Source: Epidermidibacterium keratini (GTDB lineage Bacteria; Actinomycetota; Actinomycetes; Mycobacteriales; Antricoccaceae). From it: a DNA stretch of 64,000 nt. The translations under genes were made by a program, and so were the position numbers. This document shows positions 25,473 to 32,507 of this stretch, piece by piece; the first letter of the stretch is position 1; each line of letters opens with the position of its first letter. The stretch covers positions 2,480,001-2,544,000 of the forward strand of contig NZ_CP047156.1 of NCBI RefSeq assembly GCF_009834025.1, written 5' to 3'. The notes under the pieces are model-generated. The model ran no database searches and was not told the origin of the DNA. It worked only from the letters and a program-made list of their open reading frames with translations.

Positions 25473-26662
25473 GCGCGCCCGTGTTTGACCAGCTCGTCGG
25501 GCAGGACGCGGCGATCGGCGTACTCGACCATGCCTCGCGCGCCGCCGGCGAGATCGTCCGTGGCGACGGACCGGGCACCGCGATGACGCACGCGTGGCTG
25601 TTTGTCGGTCCGCCGGGATCGGGCCGGAGTACGGCGGCGCGCGCGTTTGCCCAGGCACTGCAGTGCGAGTTCGGCGGCTGCGGGCAGTGCGCGGACTGCC
25701 ACACCGTCAAGGTCGGCACCCACGCCGACGTCCACATCGTCACCCCCGAAGGCCTGTCGATCTCGGTGCGCGAGATGCGCGAGATCGTCCGGGTCTCGGC
25801 GTTCCAGCCGACCGGGCAGCGCTGGCAGATCGTCATCATCGAGGACGCCGACCGGCTCACCGAAGGCGCTTCGAACGCGCTCCTCAAGGCGATCGAGGAG
25901 CCCAGCCCACACACCGTGTTCCTGCTCTGTGCGCCGACGACGCATCCGGACGACGTCTCGGTCACGGTGCGCTCGCGGTGCCGCGTGGTGTCCTTGCGGA
26001 CGCCGCCGGCGGACGACGTCGCACGCGTGCTGATCGAGCGCGATGGGATCGATCCCGAGCTCGCGCAGTGGGCGGCACACGCGGCGCAGGGACACATCGG
26101 CCGCGCCAAGCGACTCGCCACCGACGAGGTGGCGCGCAACCGCCGCGAGACCGTGCTCGCGGTCCCGCTGCGCCTGACCTCCATGCAGGGGTGCCTCGAG
26201 GCCGCCGACGAGCTGATCGAGGCCGCCGAGTCCGAGGCGCGGGCGATCTCCGAGGCGCTCGACGAGCCGGAGCGGGAGTCGCTCAGCCAGTCGCTGGGCG
26301 CCGGCGGCACCGGCAAGGGCGCGGGCACGGCGGCTCGCGGGATGGCCGGGGCGTTACGCGAGCTCGAACGCAAGCAGAAGACCCGCGCGACCCGCGTGCA
26401 GCGTGACTCGCTGGATCGGGCGCTGGTCGACCTGACCGGGTTCTACCGCGACGTCCTGCTCGTGCAGGTCGGCTCGGACGTCGAGCTGTCGCATGCCGAT
26501 CACGAGCGGCAGGTGCGCGAGGTCGCCGATCGGGTGGGTCAGGACTGGGTGCTGCGCGGTCTCGACCAGATCGTCGCCACTCGCACGGCGCTGGAGACCA
26601 ACGTCAAGCCGAAGTTCGCAATCACCGCGCTCACCACGGCGCTGCGCCTCCCGCGCGCCTAA
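25469..26662 (+). CDS. holB: DNA polymerase III delta' subunit
   Basis: This 397-residue clamp-loader subunit has an AAA+ core: modified P-loop GPPGSGRS (Arg instead of Lys), a zinc module QCEFGGCGQCADC with four Cys, sensor region IVIIEDADRLTEGASNALLKAIEEP, and the SRC motif TVRSRCRVVSLRTP. The C-terminal collar helix bundle follows from about 250. Delta' does not need ATPase activity, which agrees with the altered P-loop. The gene is translationally coupled to tmk (ATGA overlap), the classical tmk-holB pairing. A 21-bp repeat array begins 6 nt after its stop. Confidence 0.95.
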   Translation: MSAPVFDQLVGQDAAIGVLDHASRAAGEIVRGDGPGTAMTHAWLFVGPPGSGRSTAARAFAQALQCEFGGCGQCADCHTVKVGTHADVHIVTPEGLSISVREMREIVRVSAFQPTGQRWQIVIIEDADRLTEGASNALLKAIEEPSPHTVFLLCAPTTHPDDVSVTVRSRCRVVSLRTPPADDVARVLIERDGIDPELAQWAAHAAQGHIGRAKRLATDEVARNRRETVLAVPLRLTSMQGCLEAADELIEAAESEARAISEALDEPERESLSQSLGAGGTGKGAGTAARGMAGALRELERKQKTRATRVQRDSLDRALVDLTGFYRDVLLVQVGSDVELSHADHERQVREVADRVGQDWVLRGLDQIVATRTALETNVKPKFAITALTTALRLPRA

Positions 26663-26667
26663 CCGCC

Positions 26668-26772
26668 GTTCCGAACGTTATTTCCGCCGATCCGAACGTT
26701 ATTTCCGCAGATCCGAGCGTTATCGCGTTCGATCCGAGCGTTATTTCCGCAGATCCGAGCGTTAACCATCCC
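26668..26772 (+). repeat. Five-unit 21-bp tandem repeat array (GATCCGA family), locus 3
   Basis: Heads GTTCCGA, GATCCGA, GATCCGA, GATCCGA and GATCCGA begin at 26668, 26689, 26710, 26731 and 26752, again exactly 21 bp apart. Tails are CGTTATTTCCG in most units, with CGTTATCGCG and CGTTAACC variants. The array sits between the holB stop and the start of the RHH gene, in the same orientation as locus 1. Confidence 0.9.
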
Positions 26773-26870
26773 GGTCACTTGCCTGTGGCAGAGCCGTGCA
26801 TATGCCGTGACACCACTATGACGTCAGATCCAGCCTTGCGTGGCGTCACAACTGAGCGCATGATGGCGCC

Positions 26871-27653
26871 ATGGATCTTTCACACTATCTCCGGGGAGTA
26901 CGCGACGGCGTCGACAACGCCGCCGCCCTGGCGGACGACGACACCAAGCAGGTGGCGACTCGACTGGCCTCGTCAGTTGAGTCGTCAGTGCAGCTAGCTC
27001 TCATCGAGGCGCTCGCTGATGCCACCCACGAGATCAGCGCCGAGCTGGCGCCAGGTTCGGTGGGTATGACGATGCGCGGGCTTACGCCGGAGTTCACCGT
27101 GAACGTGCCCGAGAGGGCACCGGAGGCGACGTACCTCGAGCCAGCCCAGGCTGACGAGCAGGCAGATGGCGAGCAGGCTGACGGTTCCGAAGACGATGAC
27201 ACCACGGTGCGGTTTTCGCTGCGGCTGCCCAAGTGGGCGAAGGACAAGGCCGACAAGCGCGCGGCCGAGGAAGGCGTCTCGACCAACACGTGGCTCGCCG
27301 AACGCGTCATCCGTGACCTCTCCAAACACGGACGCCCCGCCGGCCCCCACGGTCGCCCCGCGGGCCCGCCTGGGCGCCGCGAGGGTCACGGACCGCGCGA
27401 ACGCCACGGATCACGCGAGCGTCACGGATCGCGCGAGCGAGACCGTCATGGCGATCGCGAACACGCCGGCCGGGGACCGCGTCACGGTGGCCCGCGCGGA
27501 CACGGGGGACCGCCGTTTAACCAGGGTGACCTCGGCGCGATCATCGACGTCGCGACCCAGGCGATCCGCGACTGGACAGGCGATACGCACGGCGGCCGCG
27601 GTGGACATGGACGTGGGCGCGGCCCAGGCGGCAACGTCCAAGGCTGGGTTTAG
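26871..27653 (+). CDS. Ribbon-helix-helix (HicB/Arc-like) protein with Arg/Gly/His-rich tail
   Basis: This 260-residue protein has three parts. Residues 1-105 are an alpha/beta region (VDNAAALADDDTKQVATRLASSVESS) that resembles the first part of HicB-like antitoxins. Residues 112-150 (TVRFSLRLPKWAKDKADKRAAEEG then STNTWLAERVIRDL) match a ribbon-helix-helix DNA-binding domain. Residues 151-220 are a low-complexity tail of Gly, Arg, His and Pro with repeats such as ERHGSRERHGSRER. A short C-terminal segment (DLGAIIDVATQAIRDWTG) looks folded. The start is not preceded by a clear ribosome site; a 10-bp palindrome ATGGCGCCAT (26863-26872) covers the start codon. No HicA toxin is adjacent. It probably regulates the DUF4097/DUF1707 genes that follow. 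Confidence 0.75.
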   Translation: MDLSHYLRGVRDGVDNAAALADDDTKQVATRLASSVESSVQLALIEALADATHEISAELAPGSVGMTMRGLTPEFTVNVPERAPEATYLEPAQADEQADGEQADGSEDDDTTVRFSLRLPKWAKDKADKRAAEEGVSTNTWLAERVIRDLSKHGRPAGPHGRPAGPPGRREGHGPRERHGSRERHGSRERDRHGDREHAGRGPRHGGPRGHGGPPFNQGDLGAIIDVATQAIRDWTGDTHGGRGGHGRGRGPGGNVQGWV

Positions 27654-27659
27654 GCAGCG

Positions 27660-28550
27660 ATGATCTCGATCGACCGGCCGTTTGCGGCCGAGCGAGTCTC
27701 GCTGAAGCTGCCCGGTGCCGTCCGGCTGCGAGTACGCCGCACTGACGGTGACGACACGATCGCGATCCGCAGCGATAGCGGCGATCCGGAGGATCTCAAG
27801 GTCACCGAACGCGATGGCACGCTGCGGGTGAAGCACGAGGACAGGTGCGCCGGACGCGCGGCGTACGACGTCGAGATTCACTCACGGGAGCCGATCGACC
27901 TCCGGGTCGCGGCACCGCGGCTGGAGCTACTGGCCGAGCAGGATCTTGGCTCGATCGACCTCGCAGCGGGTGCCGTCGCAGTCGAGCTCGGGCGCGTGGG
28001 CGACGTCAAGGTGGTCGCGAAGTCGGGCGAGGTGCGCATCGACGAGCTCGACGGCGAGCGGGCCTTCATCGCCTCAGCATCGGCCGATGTGGTGGTCGAT
28101 CGCTGCTACGCGAGCCTCGACACGCGCATGGGCACCGGCGACCTGCGGGTCGGCGTACTCGCCGCGCCGCTCGCTGCGCGCTCAGCGACCGGTGACGTCG
28201 AGGCCGAGTGGGCCGGAGCGGACGTGCAGGTCCGTAGCGGATCCGGCGCGGTCAGCGTCGGCGTACGCGACGACATCGCCACCTGGCTTGACCTTTACAG
28301 CGGCACGGGGCACGTCGAGGTCGATGTGCCACCCAGCGAACCCCCCGCCGAAGACGAGCCCTACGTAGCAATCAGCATCGCTACCGGGACCGGCAACATC
28401 CGCATCTTCCGAGCCGACGACCCAGACGACAACGACGAGGCTCCAGGCAACAGCACAGATTCTCCCGACACCACTGAAAACCCGAAGACCCACGGAAACC
28501 CGAAGACCAACGGAAAGGCACAGGACGATGACTCCACCGGTTCCCCGTGA
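27660..28550 (+). CDS. DUF4097 family beta-helix protein
   Basis: In this 296-residue protein, residues 1-250 are a run of short beta strands typical of DUF4097 (LRVAAPRLELLAEQDLG, VKVVAKSGEVRIDEL, LAARSATGDVEAEW, VQVRSGSGAVSVGV). Repeated Ser/Thr-Gly-Asp/Glu turns are consistent with a right-handed beta-helix. The last 45 residues are polar and rich in Asp, Asn, Pro and Thr. There is no signal peptide and no membrane helix, so it may be cytoplasmic or a partner of the following membrane protein, whose gene it overlaps by 23 nt. The biochemical role of the family is unknown. Confidence 0.85.
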   Translation: MISIDRPFAAERVSLKLPGAVRLRVRRTDGDDTIAIRSDSGDPEDLKVTERDGTLRVKHEDRCAGRAAYDVEIHSREPIDLRVAAPRLELLAEQDLGSIDLAAGAVAVELGRVGDVKVVAKSGEVRIDELDGERAFIASASADVVVDRCYASLDTRMGTGDLRVGVLAAPLAARSATGDVEAEWAGADVQVRSGSGAVSVGVRDDIATWLDLYSGTGHVEVDVPPSEPPAEDEPYVAISIATGTGNIRIFRADDPDDNDEAPGNSTDSPDTTENPKTHGNPKTNGKAQDDDSTGSP

Positions 28551-29019
28551 CCAGATGCGGATCGGCGACCGCGAGCGCGAGGCAATGACCGAGCGGCTTG
28601 CCAAGGCGCATTCGCTCGGACAGCTCACCCTCGACGAGTTCGACGAGCGCGTGACGCGCACCCAGGGGGCGCGCACTCGTGGCGACCTCGACACGCTGGA
28701 TGCTGACCTTCCCCGTGAGCGTGGCGATTCCGTCCGCCGCGACTTCTCGCGTGAGGGTCGGGCGGCGCTGCGTGACTCGCACGGACGGATTCGCTGGGCC
28801 AGGATCGCGCTGATCGCGTTCGCGCTCTGGCTCGTCTCGCGCGTCGTGTTCGGCATGATGTACCTGGCCGGCGGCCCGGAGCATCACCGCGGCTACCGAG
28901 GTTACGACGACGGCGGCATCTACTTCATGTCAGTTATTCCGATGCTCATCGTCGCCGCGCTGGCGTTCCTCGGCGTGCGCCGCTATCGGCGTACTCGGCA
29001 AAACGCGCACCGCAGCTGA
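28528..29019 (+). CDS. DUF1707 membrane protein
   Basis: In this 163-residue protein, the N-terminal DUF1707 domain (about 7-60) has RIGDREREAMTERLAKAHSLGQLTLDEFDERVTRT, the SHOCT-like helical motif of this family. A basic linker and two membrane helices follow, near 91-112 and 131-150, with a Gly/Tyr-rich loop RGYRGYDDGG between them. DUF1707 proteins occur next to DUF4097 genes in many actinobacteria, which agrees with the overlap here. It may be a membrane anchor for the upstream beta-helix protein. No enzymatic motif. Confidence 0.85.
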   Translation: MTPPVPRDQMRIGDREREAMTERLAKAHSLGQLTLDEFDERVTRTQGARTRGDLDTLDADLPRERGDSVRRDFSREGRAALRDSHGRIRWARIALIAFALWLVSRVVFGMMYLAGGPEHHRGYRGYDDGGIYFMSVIPMLIVAALAFLGVRRYRRTRQNAHRS

Positions 29020-29032
29020 CGCGCCTAAATCC

Positions 29033-29075
29033 ACCGGCCACGGTCGCGCGCCTGCGACCGTGGCCGGTCTGCGTT
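29033..29075 (+). terminator. Hairpin terminator after the DUF1707 gene
   Basis: A 15-bp perfect stem (29033-29047 with 29054-29068), loop of 6 nt, followed within 5 nt by TTTT, begins 14 nt after the DUF1707 stop. It should end the RHH-DUF4097-DUF1707 transcript before ricT. Confidence 0.8.
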
Positions 29076-29083
29076 TTCGCAGG

Positions 29084-29089
29084 TAATCT
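29084..29089 (+). promoter_or_regulatory. -10 box TAATCT of a probable leaderless mRNA
   Basis: TAATCT ends 6 nt before the ATG at 29096, just after the terminator hairpin, so ricT has its own promoter and is probably leaderless. Confidence 0.5.
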
Positions 29090-29095
29090 CTGGCT

Positions 29096-29929
29096 ATGGG
29101 AATGCTGTGTGCGGTTTCCTTCAATCGCGCCGGCCAGCTCTACTACTTCGATCCCGCCGGGGTCGAGGTCGCAGTGGGGGACCAGGTCCTTGTTCCCGTG
29201 GGCGATCAGGCTGAGGTCGCCGAGGTCGTATGGGCCTCGGAATGGGTCTCCGATGACACCGACGGGTTCGAGAAGATCCTCGGTCTCGCAGGCGATCGCG
29301 ACCGCAAGCGAGCCGGAGTGGTACGTCGAGCCAAGGCGCGCACGCGGGTCGCAGCCAAGCGGCTGATCCGCGAACACGGGCTGCCCATGAAGATCGTCGG
29401 CATAGACGTGGAGGTCGACGACTCCGCATCGCGCGTGGTGCTGGCGACACTCTTCTTCTCGGCGCCGCACCGGGTCGACTTCCGCGCCCTCGTGCGCGAT
29501 CTCGCCGCCACGATCGACGCGCGGCTGGATTTACGTCAGGTCAACCCGCGCGACGAGATGCGTCTGCAAAACGCGATCGGGTCATGCGGACGCGACACCT
29601 GCTGCTCGACGTTCCTGGCCGACTTCGAACCGGTCTCGCTGCGGATGGCGCGCGATCAGGATCTGCCGGTCAACCCGATGCGGATCGCGGGCGCGTGTGG
29701 GCGGCTGATGTGCTGCCTGAAGTTCGAGCATCCGCTCTACGCCAGGTATAAGAGCAACGCCCCCGACGTCGGCTCGTGTGTCTCGACCGGCGAGGGAGAG
29801 GGGCGCGTGGTCGAGCATCGTGCGCTCGAGGACGCGGTCGTCGTACGCCTCGACGAGGACGGTCGTCGCGTGACCTGCCCGCTCGCCTCGGTGTGCTCGT
29901 CGCGGGCGGCGTACGACTCGCGAGGCTAG
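29096..29929 (+). CDS. PSP1-domain protein RicT (YaaT) homologue
   Basis: This 277-residue protein has the PSP1 domain over its C-terminal two thirds. Two Cys clusters, GSCGRDTCCSTF (near 162-173) and GACGRLMCCLKFE (near 200-212), are the ligands that hold iron-sulphur centres in the B. subtilis RicA-RicF-RicT complex. The N-terminus (VSFNRAGQLYYFDPAGVEVAVGDQVLVP) is a beta-barrel-like segment. In Firmicutes RicT acts with RNase Y on mRNA processing; the actinobacterial role is not established. tmk-holB-ricT is a conserved order across both phyla; here a three-gene module lies between holB and ricT. Confidence 0.9.
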   Translation: MGMLCAVSFNRAGQLYYFDPAGVEVAVGDQVLVPVGDQAEVAEVVWASEWVSDDTDGFEKILGLAGDRDRKRAGVVRRAKARTRVAAKRLIREHGLPMKIVGIDVEVDDSASRVVLATLFFSAPHRVDFRALVRDLAATIDARLDLRQVNPRDEMRLQNAIGSCGRDTCCSTFLADFEPVSLRMARDQDLPVNPMRIAGACGRLMCCLKFEHPLYARYKSNAPDVGSCVSTGEGEGRVVEHRALEDAVVVRLDEDGRRVTCPLASVCSSRAAYDSRG

Positions 29930-29978
29930 CGGGTACGCCGCTCTAGCAGCGTGAGGCTGGGGCTGCGATGCTGGGGCG

Positions 29979-31394
29979 ATGAGCGACGAAACGGGAGTCT
30001 CCTACGCGTCGGTGACCGGCCGTGCGGTGATCGGTGCGGCCGTGCTCGGCTCCGGCATGGCCATGCTCGACTCGACCGTCGTCAACGTTGCGCTGAAGGC
30101 AATCGGTGCCGAGCTCGACGCCTCGCTGGCTGACCTGCAGTGGATCTCCAACGGGTATCTGCTCAGCCTCGCCTCGCTCATTTTGATCGGCGGGTCGCTG
30201 GGCGACCGGTTCGGACGGCGCAAGGTCTTCACGATCGGGGTCGCGGGTTTCGCGGTCGCGTCGCTGCTGTGCGGGCTCGCGGTCAACGCGCAGATGCTCA
30301 TCGCGGCGCGCGTGCTGCAAGGTGTCGCGGGCGCACTGCTGACGCCGGGATCGCTGGCCATGATCCAGGGCGCGTTCGTGCCGGACGACCGGCCGCGCGC
30401 GATCGGAGCATGGACCGGACTTGGCGGTGTCGCGACCGCGATCGGACCGTTCCTCGGTGGCTGGTTAGTCGAGTATGTCAGCTGGCGCTGGGTTTTCTTG
30501 ATCAACCTGCCGATAGCGGTGGTGACACTGATCGTCGCGCGTCGCGTACCGGAGACAAAGAATCCCGACACGGTACCGGGTTTTGACATCGTGGGCGCCG
30601 TACTCGGCACGCTCGGGCTCGCGGGAATCACCTACGCGCTGATCGAGCTGACCAGCAAGCCCGCGACGGCGTACGTCGCGCTTGCCGTCGGCGTACTCGC
30701 CGCAATCGGGTTCGTCGTCAACGAAGCCCGCTGCCCGCACCCGATGATGCCGCTGGATCTGTTTCGCTCCAAGCAGTTCAGTGGCGCCAACATCATGACG
30801 CTGCTGGTGTACGCCGCTCTCGGTGCCGTGCTGTTTTTCCTGGTGCTGCAGCTGCAGACCGTGTCTGGATACGCGCCGCTGCAGGCCGGTATGTCGACGC
30901 TGCCGATCACCGCGGTGATGCTGTTGCTGTCGGCTCAGGGTGGGGCGCTGGCTCAGAAGATTGGGCCGCGAATCCCCATGACCGTCGGGCCGCTGCTCTG
31001 CGCTGCCGGTGTGGTGCTGCTGTCGCGAGTCGATGAGAACCCTAACTATATTCTCGAAGTTGGCCTTCCCCTCGTCGTCTTCGGGCTTGGGCTCGCGGCG
31101 TTGGTAGCTCCGCTGACAGCGACCGTGCTGGCTGCGGCGCCGGACCACCAAGCGGGGATCGCGTCGGGGATCAACAATGCGATCGCACGTGCCGGAACGC
31201 TACTGTCGGTCGCCGCATTGCCGCTGATCGTGGGGCTGTCGGGCGACGACTACTCGGTGCCGTCGGTGTTCAGCGCCGGATATCGCAACTCCATGCTGAT
31301 CTGCGCGGGACTGCTGGTGGCCGGCGGGGCACTGGCGGCGCTGACGATCCGCAACCCCGAGCGCACACCGACCGCCTCAGCCACCGCGGCATGA
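29979..31394 (+). CDS. 14-helix MFS multidrug exporter (EmrB/QacA, DHA2 type)
   Basis: This 471-residue protein has 14 predicted helices. The DHA2 signature near TM1 is SGMAMLDSTVVNVAL, then DLQWISNGYLLSLASLILIGGSLGDRFGRRKVF covers loop 2-3, and LTPGSLAMIQGAFVP is the motif C region of helix 5. The expected activity is proton-driven export of lipophilic or cationic compounds. The next gene, a GNAT acetyltransferase, overlaps it by 4 nt, suggesting a joint role in resistance or in exporting a modified compound. No regulator is adjacent. Confidence 0.93.
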   Translation: MSDETGVSYASVTGRAVIGAAVLGSGMAMLDSTVVNVALKAIGAELDASLADLQWISNGYLLSLASLILIGGSLGDRFGRRKVFTIGVAGFAVASLLCGLAVNAQMLIAARVLQGVAGALLTPGSLAMIQGAFVPDDRPRAIGAWTGLGGVATAIGPFLGGWLVEYVSWRWVFLINLPIAVVTLIVARRVPETKNPDTVPGFDIVGAVLGTLGLAGITYALIELTSKPATAYVALAVGVLAAIGFVVNEARCPHPMMPLDLFRSKQFSGANIMTLLVYAALGAVLFFLVLQLQTVSGYAPLQAGMSTLPITAVMLLLSAQGGALAQKIGPRIPMTVGPLLCAAGVVLLSRVDENPNYILEVGLPLVVFGLGLAALVAPLTATVLAAAPDHQAGIASGINNAIARAGTLLSVAALPLIVGLSGDDYSVPSVFSAGYRNSMLICAGLLVAGGALAALTIRNPERTPTASATAA

Positions 31395-31930
31395 TCCGAC
31401 GAGTACGCCGCTCTGATGGCGAGGCGCTCGCTGACATCTACCGGCCGTATGTGCTGGAGACGTCGATCTCCTTCGAAGTCGACGCACCGGATGCTGCGGA
31501 GATGGAGCGGCGGATCGAAGCTGGTATGCGGTTTCCCTGGTATGTCGAGGAAGTTGACGACAAGATCGTCGCCTACGCGTATGCCTCGAAGCATCGCGAG
31601 CGGGCGGCGTACCAGTGGGCAGCGGACGTGTCGGTCTACACGAGAGCGGGTTCCGCTCGCCGTGGCTCGGGTCGGCGATTGTATGAGCGAGTGCTCGATG
31701 ACTTGCGCGCGCTTGGTTATGCGAATGCGTTTGCTGTGATCACGCTTCCGAACGACGCGAGCGTCGGTTTTCATGAGGCGATGGGCTTCGTGCCGGTCGG
31801 CGTGTATCGGAACGTGGGGTTCAAGCACGGCCACTGGCACGATGTTGGCTGGTGGCAGCTCCCGTTGCGCGACAACTGGACCCCAACTCCCGATCTCACC
31901 CCACCGCGCCCCATGCCACCCGAGCAGTAA
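31391..31930 (+). CDS. GNAT acetyltransferase, phosphinothricin N-acetyltransferase-like
   Basis: This 179-residue protein opens with MIRRVRRSDGEALADIYRPYVLETSISFEVDAP, the classical start of the Pat/Bar-like GNAT group. It continues with the acetyl-CoA pyrophosphate loop RRGSGRRLYERVL (near 94-106) and GFHEAMGFVPVGVYRNVGFKHGHWHDVGWW toward the C-terminus. The reaction is transfer of acetyl from acetyl-CoA to an amino group. The substrate might be phosphinothricin, methionine sulfoximine or another amino acid analogue. It is translationally coupled to the upstream exporter gene. Confidence 0.88.
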   Translation: MIRRVRRSDGEALADIYRPYVLETSISFEVDAPDAAEMERRIEAGMRFPWYVEEVDDKIVAYAYASKHRERAAYQWAADVSVYTRAGSARRGSGRRLYERVLDDLRALGYANAFAVITLPNDASVGFHEAMGFVPVGVYRNVGFKHGHWHDVGWWQLPLRDNWTPTPDLTPPRPMPPEQ

Positions 31931-31939
31931 ATCAGCGTC

Positions 31940-32011
31940 CACCTATCGGTGATCGATCCCCACCCATCGGTGATCGAGCATGAAACGGGCGCGCCACTTA
32001 TCGGTGATCGA
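31940..32011 (+). repeat. Three-copy intergenic repeat CACYYATCGGTGATCGA
   Basis: Near-identical 17-mers begin at 31940, 31961 and 31995. The first two are 21 bp apart and the third 34 bp further on. They differ only at the fourth and fifth bases. The cluster begins 10 nt after the GNAT stop and precedes the tRNA-Thr promoter. It is unrelated in sequence to the GATCCGA arrays but shows the same 21-bp step. Confidence 0.75.
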
Positions 32012-32120
32012 GCAGCGAGGGAGCGCCAGCGACTGAGCGGTTGTCGAGATCACTTCCGCAGCGTCCCCGCTCATCCGACCGCAGCGATGCCCCAGCCGGG
32101 CGGACCCGGCGCGAGACCCG

Positions 32121-32126
32121 TATACT
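32121..32126 (+). promoter_or_regulatory. -10 box TATACT of the tRNA-Thr gene
   Basis: TATACT, followed by a T run, lies 17 nt before the mature tRNA 5' end, a normal distance for a short 5' leader removed by RNase P. No clear -35 box. Confidence 0.55.
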
Positions 32127-32143
32127 TTTTCGGCGTACAACCC

Positions 32144-32219
32144 GCCGCCTTAGCTCAGTCGGCAGAGCGATTCACTCGTAATGAATAGGTCGTCGGTTCG
32201 ATTCCGACAGGCGGCTCCA
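32144..32219 (+). tRNA. tRNA-Thr (anticodon CGT)
   Basis: The 76-nt cloverleaf includes an encoded CCA. Acceptor stem GCCGCCT pairs with AGGCGGC; the D-stem is GCTC/GAGC, the anticodon stem ATTCA/TGAAT with loop CTCGTAA (anticodon CGT at 32177-32179, reading ACG threonine codons), and the T-stem GTCGG/CCGAC with loop TTCGATT. The discriminator base is T. Confidence 0.97.
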
Positions 32220-32507
32220 TCTGATTCACCGGGGCGTGACCTCTGACCAGCATCACCGCTGGTCGGAGGCGCTTCTTCTCCCGCACTGGTTGGCCGTGAA
32301 CGTGCTCTCCAGTGACCGGATTTCAGCAACGGACCTCCCGCGACGATTTGGGCGAGACCGGCTGACTCCTCATCTCCAGGCTCGGCCGAGACTGCACGTG
32401 TCTCGGCGGCTGGATGTCGGTTTCGCAAGCAATCCATTCCCCGGCCGGAACTGCTCTGCGCGATCGCCGCGTCACATCATGGATGTTGGCCACGGAAGGA
32501 CGGCCAC
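32220..32507. other. 288-nt intergenic region after tRNA-Thr
   Basis: I see no gene, clear hairpin or duplicated tRNA 3' end here. The first 70 nt contain CTGACCAGCATCACCGCTGGTC, where an imperfect short inverted repeat (GACCAGC/GCTGGTC near 32243-32263) could terminate the tRNA transcript. The last 30 nt carry the ribosome site (GAAGGA) of the next gene. Confidence 0.5.

Noticed and set aside
25469-26662. Loss of P-loop Lys in HolB as a broken gene
   Set aside because: The delta' subunit does not need ATP hydrolysis and a changed P-loop is normal for it.
26493-26765. Open frame giving RYFRRSE heptads over the repeat array
   Set aside because: Because the repeat is 21 bp (seven codons) any frame produces a periodic peptide; there is no ribosome site and the start lies inside holB.
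13671-26772. CRISPR array
   Set aside because: The repeated units are contiguous 21-mers, without spacers of 30 or more bases, and no cas genes are present.
26863-26872. Palindrome ATGGCGCCAT over the start of the RHH gene
   Set aside because: Ten bases of this sort arise easily at GC-rich starts; without further copies I do not call it an operator.
32144-32219. tRNA-Thr as attachment site of a genomic island
   Set aside because: No second copy of the tRNA 3' end and no integrase was found in the window.
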